Positions 56,898 to 64,000 of a DNA stretch of 64,000 nucleotides are shown here, piece by piece. This DNA is from Helichrysum umbraculigerum (lineage: Eukaryota; Streptophyta; Magnoliopsida; Asterales; Asteraceae). Under the pieces are notes generated by a model that was given only the letters and a program-made list of their open reading frames with translations, was not told where the DNA came from and did no database searches. The position numbers and the translations under genes are program-made. The stretch's first letter is position 1. Each line of letters opens with the position of its first letter. The stretch spans positions 79,574,501-79,638,500 of the forward strand of contig CATIUR010000003.1 in NCBI GenBank assembly GCA_949592205.1, read 5' to 3'.

Positions 56898-58345
56898 TGT
56901 AACACCCCCAATTTCACTGTTTAGCAAAAACAAGCTTTGGGTGTTACTAATCAATAATAAAGCACCAAAGTAAAGCAAATGACATCTATATGCAACGTCG
57001 TACAATAGTACAAAAGTATTACATTGTTATCATCAAATGTAAACAAGCTTCGAGTTCGTAAATAAGTTTCCTATAGATTCTAATACATAATTGATTTACA
57101 AAAAGTAATGCAAAAGAATCTCCACAAGTTTGTATGCATGCGACTCGAGCTATCAGTCCTGAGGGTGTGCAGTCCTACTGCTGCTGTAAACCTGAGATAA
57201 ATGCTAAAAAGTTTTGGTTGGTGAATCTCAGAGGTTTAGTAAAGTAATCATGTATGATCCACAAGTAAGTACCAGTAATGCCCTCGAGCAAAGTAAGTAG
57301 TTTAGTAGTACAGTAAATCAGTAAGTCAACATAATTACCATGAGCTCACAAGTTGAAGCTTAACAGTGTAGTGTGAATGGTACAATCAAGTACAGTATCA
57401 CGTACCCCCGTGAGTGCTATCTGAACACTCATATGTAACAAATACTAATATGCCTGTTTCTACGGTGAAATCTGTGGTAGCGCTACAACCCCAGGCAGGG
57501 ATTGTCAATCCCAAATGGATCCATCTACTAGTAATCGCACTTAAGTTCATAACTAACAACTTATGATAGGAGGCTTTCAGTGGATAAACGTAACTAATGT
57601 AATGCATGTAAAAGTAGTGTAAATATTTCAGTACTTGTGTTCATACGTAAACGGTAGCAAATATCTCACCCCAAAGTAGAAAATAGTAAAAGTGGGGCTG
57701 TAAGACTTACTTGAGTCTAGCAAGTACGATACTTTCGTGTAATCGAATAAGTATCCCGGATGTAAGTCCGTAGTGTCGGATGTAATTCCGTAAGTATCGG
57801 ATGTAATTCCGTACGTTGGTTCTCCGAACCCTGCAACCTTCTGGCGTCCGAAACGCACAAGGTTGTAAGTAAGTAAGTAAGTAAGTTGGTGTCACGAAGG
57901 ACCACCCATGCTAGTTGTCCACTCAACTAGGAAATTTCCAAGTGTTTGTTTGTATATTTGTAATCATTTTGTAAATAAGTGTGGCCCATTGGTGACGGAG
58001 GTGTAATAATAATTCAACTATTATTATTATGTAATTCATCGTGTTTGTATACCTTGTACAGTATATACATAAGTTGATTATTTGTAACATGACGTGTAAT
58101 CGTTGTTCGGGTGTAAGTCCGTGCGAGTGTAAATTCATAAGCAAATGTAACTCACTTGAAATCAGGTGTAGTGTATACTTATAAGGTATAATTATAGTGT
58201 TTAGATGTTGTAGGTGTTAAACACTTAGTGTGAAAACTAGTTTTGAAGCTTCTGTTTTACGCGACACTCTATGCGTCACTTCGTAATTGTTGGCGACACT
58301 TAGACAAGTGTCGCATAGAATGATAAGTTCAGAGTTATTAGCGAC
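56898..58345 (-). repeat. 5' LTR of element B (truncated)
   Basis: Matches 19391-20846 of the left LTR with scattered differences, then breaks off inside the first GCGACAC hairpins at TTAGCGAC (58345). The missing 1.9 kb would hold the U3 promoter end, so this copy is probably transcriptionally dead. Confidence 0.9.
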
Positions 58346-58797
58346 TACAAGATATCTACGTGAAAGCAAGACACAAATCTTTAAAAGACGTTTTCAAACT
58401 AAAACATCATCTCAGCTATTCTAAGTCATGGTGAACCACGTCTTCGTCATCCTTAAGTGTTATATATGCTAGTCTCCCTTTAGTTTATTGTTTTATTAGT
58501 TCAGTAGTTTAGTTTAATTAAATATAAAAAACCAAAACAAAACCCTTCCAACTTATTAAAACCCTAGCTTAATTACTGATTAATCGGAACTAGCTCTGTT
58601 TCAATTATGCTGTCGTGAGGAACGACCCTGGATCATTCTTACCACTTACTCGTATCAGGTATTCATACCAGTTCCAGTAGGTAGTACGGAGGATTAGGCT
58701 CCCCCCGACTATTATAAATTTAAAACTACCACCGACGTCTATCAGTAGCCGGTTTCGCGATCGGGGTATAACCCGACCGACCGCTGACGGCACGACA
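58346..58797 (+). repeat. LTR fragment of an element C/F-like family
   Basis: On the minus strand the right end reads TGTCGTGCCGTCAGCGGTCGGTCGG (split: TGTCGTGCCGTCAG, CGGTCGGTCGG). This parallels the TGTCGCGG...CGGTCGGTCGG end of element C LTRs, followed by a shared GTTTTAAATTTATA and TACTACCTAC. It is fused to the broken end of element B. No primer site follows at 58798, so it is a solo remnant. Confidence 0.6.
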
Positions 58798-60276
58798 GTC
58801 AACTTCGCAACTTTGACCAAAAACGCGAATTTAGCTATTAGTATAAATTAAAACACATTTATTTCGTATAAGTCAAAATAAAATTATTTCCCATTTGTTT
58901 CGTTACGATTGTTCAACACAGATGACTAGAAACACGGTATAATTTACTTCCAAAGGGTAAAACTATAAAAAAATAAAATCTTTATTTAAATCCAAAGCTA
59001 AAAATAAATATAACAAATGAATAACAATGGTATCAAGTTCCCTTTCATTGACTAAACAAAAGAAACAAAAATACATATTTTTGGTGTATAAGAATTTATC
59101 TGCTTAGGAATCATATTAGGAAGAATAAACTGTACTTAATGAATTATAAAAGTCTAAGAAGATTGTTAGTATACATACCTCATGAAATTCAAATAAATTA
59201 CAGTCAAGTTACAACTTATCCTACTACTTATCTACTTATATTTATGAAATTATATCTTAGTTACCTTGATCCACATGATATAATTGAAAAACACAGTATT
59301 CACAAAAGTGAACATTTTTCATAAACAGTTCAAAACGATTACCGATAATATGATCCACATAAACAAGTTATACGCGAATTTCTAAGCAAACTTTTTATTG
59401 TTAGTATGAGTATTAACCAATGTGCTATATTATATGATATACTGAAGAAATCAAGTAAAACACATAGCACTGCATCTTTTACAGACAAGGTAGAGGTTAC
59501 AAAATGAAGTTTTTTTCAAAGAACATAACATACACTTGACATTTAATTTAGACAAACATCGAACATATTATGAAGATACTAGTGGCTCAGCTCTGTACTT
59601 AGTACAACAGAGAAACCCTTAATATAAACAAAACAGGTTTGAGACTATTGACGTAACTAATGGCTTCAGGTCTGTACTTAGTACAACAAAGTCACCAGTA
59701 GTTAAGCTAATAGCCATATAAGTATTATTTGTCTATTTATGCATTCACGGAATTATGATGACAGTGTATGGAAATACTATCATTCAACAATTAAGACACA
59801 TGTCATACATCAGATAATAGTTCACACAAGATAAGACACAAGAAAATTAGAACTTATTAAATGCTTAGAAACTGTTGTATAATTTGCCTACCAGTATATC
59901 ATATAATGAACCTGCCTAGACTTAAACAAAAAGTAAATTATAACCTACGGAAAAAGGTGTATAATAAAATAAATATAAATGAATACCTAGTAAAGAGGCT
60001 GTAATGTTAATGTAACTTAAATGAACCTACTAACACATCAACCTTAGGACTTACGGTTATTATTATTAAGCTTATTCTCCTAATGTACTATCATCTCCCA
60101 AGTTTTTACAGACAAAAACTATTACATTTTCTTACTTATATTATTTTTTAATTTTTATTGGAGGCGATTCCCCTCGAGTAACAAGCAAATGAATGTCATA
60201 CGTCCCCACGTTTTTTTAATATCAATACATGAAATAAAAATACTACTAACTATTACAAATACCCTTGGAAGACTAA
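58798..60276. other. AT-rich region, no gene
   Basis: No ORF supported. CTGTACTTAGTACAACA occurs twice (about 59591 and 59671), each containing the palindrome GTACTTAGTAC. It may include the 3' region of the copia element to its right (minus strand), but no LTR end was identified. Confidence 0.5.
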
Positions 60277-63200
60277 TCACTCTGGATTTCTCATTCCGTT
60301 CAATTGAACCAACGTCTCAAATCGAGCCCTGTCGAAAGCTTTTGTGTAGAGGTCAGCTAAGTTATCAGCAGATGGAACCTTAACTAACCGAATCAGCTTC
60401 TTCTCAGCACAGTCTCTAATAAAATGATGTTGAATATCAATGTGCTTGGTCTTACTGTGCTTAACCTGATTGTTGGTAATAGACATCGTTGATTCATTGT
60501 CGATCATCATAGGAGTGTTGGTAAAATTCAACCCATAGTTTCTCAGTTGTTATTGAATCCATAACACTTGAGAACAACAGCTGCCAGCTGCAACATACTC
60601 AGCTTCACACGTGGAAATGGCTACTAAGGTTTGCTTCTTGCACTGCCAAGACACGAGTCTTCCTCCTAAGAATTGACATCCACCGGTTGTAGACTTCCTA
60701 TTCTGATTGCATCCTCCATAATCCGAATAAGTGTAAGCAACAAAATCTAAATCTCCATCAGTCAGATACCAAAGTCCCAGCTTCGGCTTCCCTTTGAGGT
60801 AACGAAAGATTCGCTTAAATGTTTGCATGTGAGACTCTTTCAGATTAGCCTGATATCTTGCGCAAACACATACAGCAAACATTATATCCGGCCTTGATGC
60901 AGTAAGATACATTAGTGATCCGATCATGGCCCTATAGAAAGTAGGATCAACATCTTTATCACTCGATGCATCCAGACCAAGTCCATGAGCTTCTAGAATA
61001 GGAGTATGATATATTCGGGTTTCATCCATCTTGAACCGTTCTAAAAGCTCAACAGTGTATTTCGTTTGATGAATGAAATAGCCATCTTCTTTCTGATCAA
61101 CTTGTAATCCTAAAAAGAAATTCAACTCTCCCATAGCAGACATCTCGAACTTGCTCTTCATAACTCGTTCAAATTCACTACACATCTTTTCGTCAGATGA
61201 CCTACAGATGATATCATCAACATATACTTGAACAAGTAAAAAGTCTTTCTTCTTCCATTTAACAAAGAGTGTACTATCAATCGTTCCTCTTGTAAAACCA
61301 TTCTCAAGAAGATGAGTTGATAGTGTCTCATACCACGCCCTAGGTGCTTGATGTAATCCATACAGAGCCTTATCTAAACGATATACTCTATCGGGATAGC
61401 TTGGATCTGTAAACCCTGGCGGTTGTGAAACATACCCCAATTCTTTGACTTTGCCATACAAGAAGGCACTCTTAACGTCCAATTGATAGACTTTCATTTG
61501 CTTGAATGATGCAAACACTAAGAATATCCTAATTGCTTCAATCTTAGCCACTGGTGCAAACACTTCATTATAATCAATCCCTTCTTGTTGATTAAACCCT
61601 TGAACAACTAAACGAGCTTTATTGCGAGTCACGATTCCCCGATCTTCTCTCTTGCACTTAAACACCCATCTAGTTCCAATTGGATATTCACCAACAGGTA
61701 AATCAACCAAATCCCAGACTTGCAGCTTTGAGAATTGAGTCAATTCTTCTTGCATTGCTTCTACCCACGAACTGTCTTTCATAGCCATTTGAATATTCTT
61801 AGGCTCGACTTGTGAGATAAAGCATGAATAAAGACACTTATGTGTAATCCCAGTCTCTTTGATCGAAACGTACAAGCTGGTGTACTCAGATGTACTAGCC
61901 CTAGTTTGAACAGGATCATTTAGATCACTAATGATATTCTCAACCAGATGATTTTTACTAGTTCATGTCAACGGAATCGGGTTAACCAGTACATCATCGT
62001 CTAGATTAGTGCCAATTTCCTCATCAGTACTATATTCCTCTTGAGGTATGTCCTTCAATGGTGGTACACCTTCTTTAGAAAGATTCAAATTATCATAAGT
62101 TATTATTTCCCTTAACTGCTTTGTAGGGGTAAAAATATAATTCAAAGCCCTTTGTGTAGCAACTGATATCTCATCTTCCTCTTGAAGTATGTCTACCGAG
62201 GGTTGTTGTGAGGCACTAGTAGATGCTCCATTAGGATCCACAGTAGTCTTGATTCCAGAAATTGGAACATTCGATGTTTTAGCTAGGCCAGTATCCTCAT
62301 CTCCATACAATAAATGTTCAGGAATTTTTGAATCGACTGGGTAGTCACTGAGAGGGACATTAAATGACTTAAATAGATCTGAATAGTCAAATTGCCAATC
62401 TAATCCCTTATGTAAGTCATGTGTGTAGCTTGTAACCTCAATGTTGTATACAGTCTTCACACGTCCAGTGACTTTATTGAAAACACGCTTGTTTGGTGAA
62501 TTAGGAATATAACCTAGGAAGTATCCTTCGTCAGCCTTCTCACCAAATTTTGGTTGATTACTTGTCTTCAATAAAGTGCATGACACTCCAAAGGGTTCAA
62601 ATCCCTTCAAGTTGGGTTTCTTTTTGTTCAAAAGTTCATAACAAGTCTTGTTATGTTTTTTAACAGTCAGAACCCTATTCAGAACATGACATGCTGTATT
62701 CACTGCTTCTGCCCAAAAGATTACCGGAAGCTTTGAATCTGCAAGCATTATTCTAGCTGCTTCAATCAATATTCTATTCTTCCTTTCAGCAACACCATTC
62801 TGTTGAGGTTCATAAGGTGCACTGAATTGATGTAGAATTTCTTTGCTTAAGCAATAGACATATAACGTTGAATTCTTGAATTCTGTTCCGTTGTCACTAC
62901 GAATTCGCTTTACTCTTGTTTTATAGACATTCTCTATTAGATCTAAGAACTCCATAAGAAGTCCCGGAGTTTCATCCTTAGATCCCAAAAAGAATACCCA
63001 CGAGAATCTAGAGTAATCATCCGTGACAACTAAACAATACCATTTGCCACCTATGCTTCTCTTGCTTATGGGGCCAAAGAGATCCATATGTAGCAATTCA
63101 AATGGCGAGGAAATAGAGTTCTCAGTTTTAGACCTGTGTGGTTTCTTATTTTGCTTTCCTTTCATGCAAGGAACACACTTGTCTTCAAACTCAAAACGCT

Positions 63201-63331
63201 TTTGTGGTACACCTAGAACTAAACCATTTTTGGTTATATATTTTATCTTTCAAAAGTTCAAGTGAGCCATCCTCCTATGCCTTAGTAATGAGTCTACTTC
63301 AGAAGCCTTGGATAATAAGCATGTCGACTCC
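60277..63331 (-). pseudogene. Ty1/copia (SIRE-like) pol remnant: integrase, RT, RNase H
   Basis: One minus-strand frame from CLLSKASEVDSLL near 63328 to the stop at 60277, broken only by stops at 63250-63252 (TGA), 61963-61965 (TGA) and 60550-60552 (TAA). Pre-integrase HRRMAHLNF with CVPCMKGK makes the HHCC finger. The integrase core has Asp in ELLHMDLFGP, Asp in RIRSDNGTEF and Glu in NGVAERKNR. RT has FNQQEGIDYNEVFAPVAK, YQLDVKSAFLYG and catalytic YVDDII. RNase H has AYTYSDYGGC, STCEAEYVAA and KHIDIQHHFIRD. Motifs suit the SIRE lineage. Gag, protease and LTRs are not in view; the 5' side is cut by the LTR at 63332. Confidence 0.92.
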
Positions 63332-64000
63332 TGATGGCACCCCAGCGGTCGGTCGGATTTTACTCCGGTCGTTGGTCCGGCCAACTAGGGCGTGCACCAG
63401 TGGGTTTTTTATATTTATAATGCGGGGATCCTAAGCTTTATACTACTTATAGACCTAAAAGGGCAGTAAGCGGTATGTATGACTCAGGTTTCGTTCTTCA
63501 AACTACAACGGGCATGGGATCTTAGGTGGATTAGTCGTCTTTGGTAATTTAGCTGGAGTTTTTAAAATTTTGATAGGGGTTTTGGTTTTCCTAATTAACT
63601 ACTGAAATTAAAAACTAAATTAAAGGTGGTTTGTATGGAGAACGCAGAGAAATCAAGATAAATCAAGATAAGGAATGTGTTTACTGTGACTACTGCAATG
63701 CTATTGACGAATAGTTATGAGGGATAAGGCTACTAGTTGTGATGACTAATTCCAGTGGGATCGAGTTCTCGGGAACTTAGCTGGTATAAAGTATTGTGCC
63801 CACGGCCTTTCCTCGGCTTCCACGTATTTGTACTACACCAGTGGTGGTTCCAACGCTATACCGGATACTAGGACGTTTTACAGATTTTCCGTTATACGAA
63901 TCAGGGTTCCATATTACTCTACTGGATAATTCCTATATTTCTCAATGAGCTATAACTACGATCCTATTAAGTACCTAACGTAGAGTTGTCCGTAATCAGA
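63332..64000 (-). repeat. Element F: LTR of an Athila-like element (runs off window)
   Basis: Begins TGATGGCACCCCAGCGGTCG, a diverged version of the element C LTR end. It shares GGTCGGTCGGATTT, CTCCGGTCGTTG, then CTTCCACGTATTTGTACT and TTCCAACGCTATAC with element C LTRs. It interrupts copia pol at 63331. By analogy with C, the element would be minus-strand and extend to the right. Confidence 0.7.

Larger units (their letters stand above)
19391..58345 (-). mobile_element. Element B: Tekay/Del-type Ty3 retrotransposon, nested host of C, D and E
   Basis: On the minus strand: 5' LTR (58345-56898, truncated), tRNA-iMet site, extra ORF, gag, protease, RT, RNase H, integrase with a chromodomain-like tail, purine tract, 3' LTR (22753-19391). 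Element C interrupts pol between RNase H and integrase; element D interrupts it inside RT. Without the inserts it is about 10.6 kb. Gag-pol carries many stops and frameshifts. The lineage call rests on gene order (integrase last), the iMet primer, integrase motifs such as MDFITKLP and IVDRLTKSAHF, and the C-terminal WNSRRGPEFTWE. It is the oldest layer of the nest. Confidence 0.92.

Overview
The window is repeat-dense nuclear DNA of a flowering plant. It carries chromovirus-, Athila- and SIRE-type LTR retrotransposons, Helitrons with plant CTAG/hairpin ends, Stowaway and hAT miniature elements, and one ordinary plant gene. The transposon mix looks Asteraceae-like to me, but that is memory, not proof. 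Element names A-F are mine.

Layout. 1-6532: gag-only LTR retrotransposon A (+ strand; its 5' LTR begins outside the window). 6555-7725: large fold-back element. About 7800-8080: small Helitron. 8977-9943: truncated LINE with 17-bp target duplications. 11861-13908: intact three-exon actin-depolymerizing factor gene on the minus strand, the only convincing host gene. 14076-18279: cluster of small DNA transposons (two Stowaway, two hAT) and a Helitron carrying an RPA70-like gene fragment.

19391-58345 is one nested block. An old minus-strand Tekay/Del-type Ty3 element (B, gag-pol full of stops) was hit by two later minus-strand elements. C (24173-36417) is an Athila-like element without pol. D (37206-53313) is a non-autonomous element without gag. 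D was then hit by E (42915-51769, + strand), a young element whose only protein is an intact Gag. C, D and E have 5-bp target duplications (CCTCG, TTGTT, GTTTG), so the order is clear: B, then C and D, then E inside D. Across C the pol reading frame rejoins exactly; D sits within the RT region just after the catalytic FIDD motif.

58346-64000: an LTR fragment fused to the broken end of B, about 1.5 kb without genes, a SIRE-like Ty1/copia pol remnant (minus), and an LTR (F) running off the right edge.

Themes. (1) Elements A, B and E have strong splice-acceptor sequences 2-9 nt upstream of their ORF start codons. Conserved CAG|GTGAGT-type donors lie in the LTRs of A, B, D and E. This suggests a retrovirus-like split between spliced mRNA and unspliced genomic RNA. 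(2) LTRs of three distinct families carry arrays of the same hairpin (GCGACAC...GTGTCGC), and other LTRs carry different hairpin or palindrome arrays. (3) Non-autonomous designs dominate: gag only (A, E), no protein (D), two non-pol ORFs (C). (4) B carries an extra coiled-coil ORF upstream of gag, and C carries a 489-residue ORF I cannot assign. No rRNA, tRNA gene or CRISPR array was seen.
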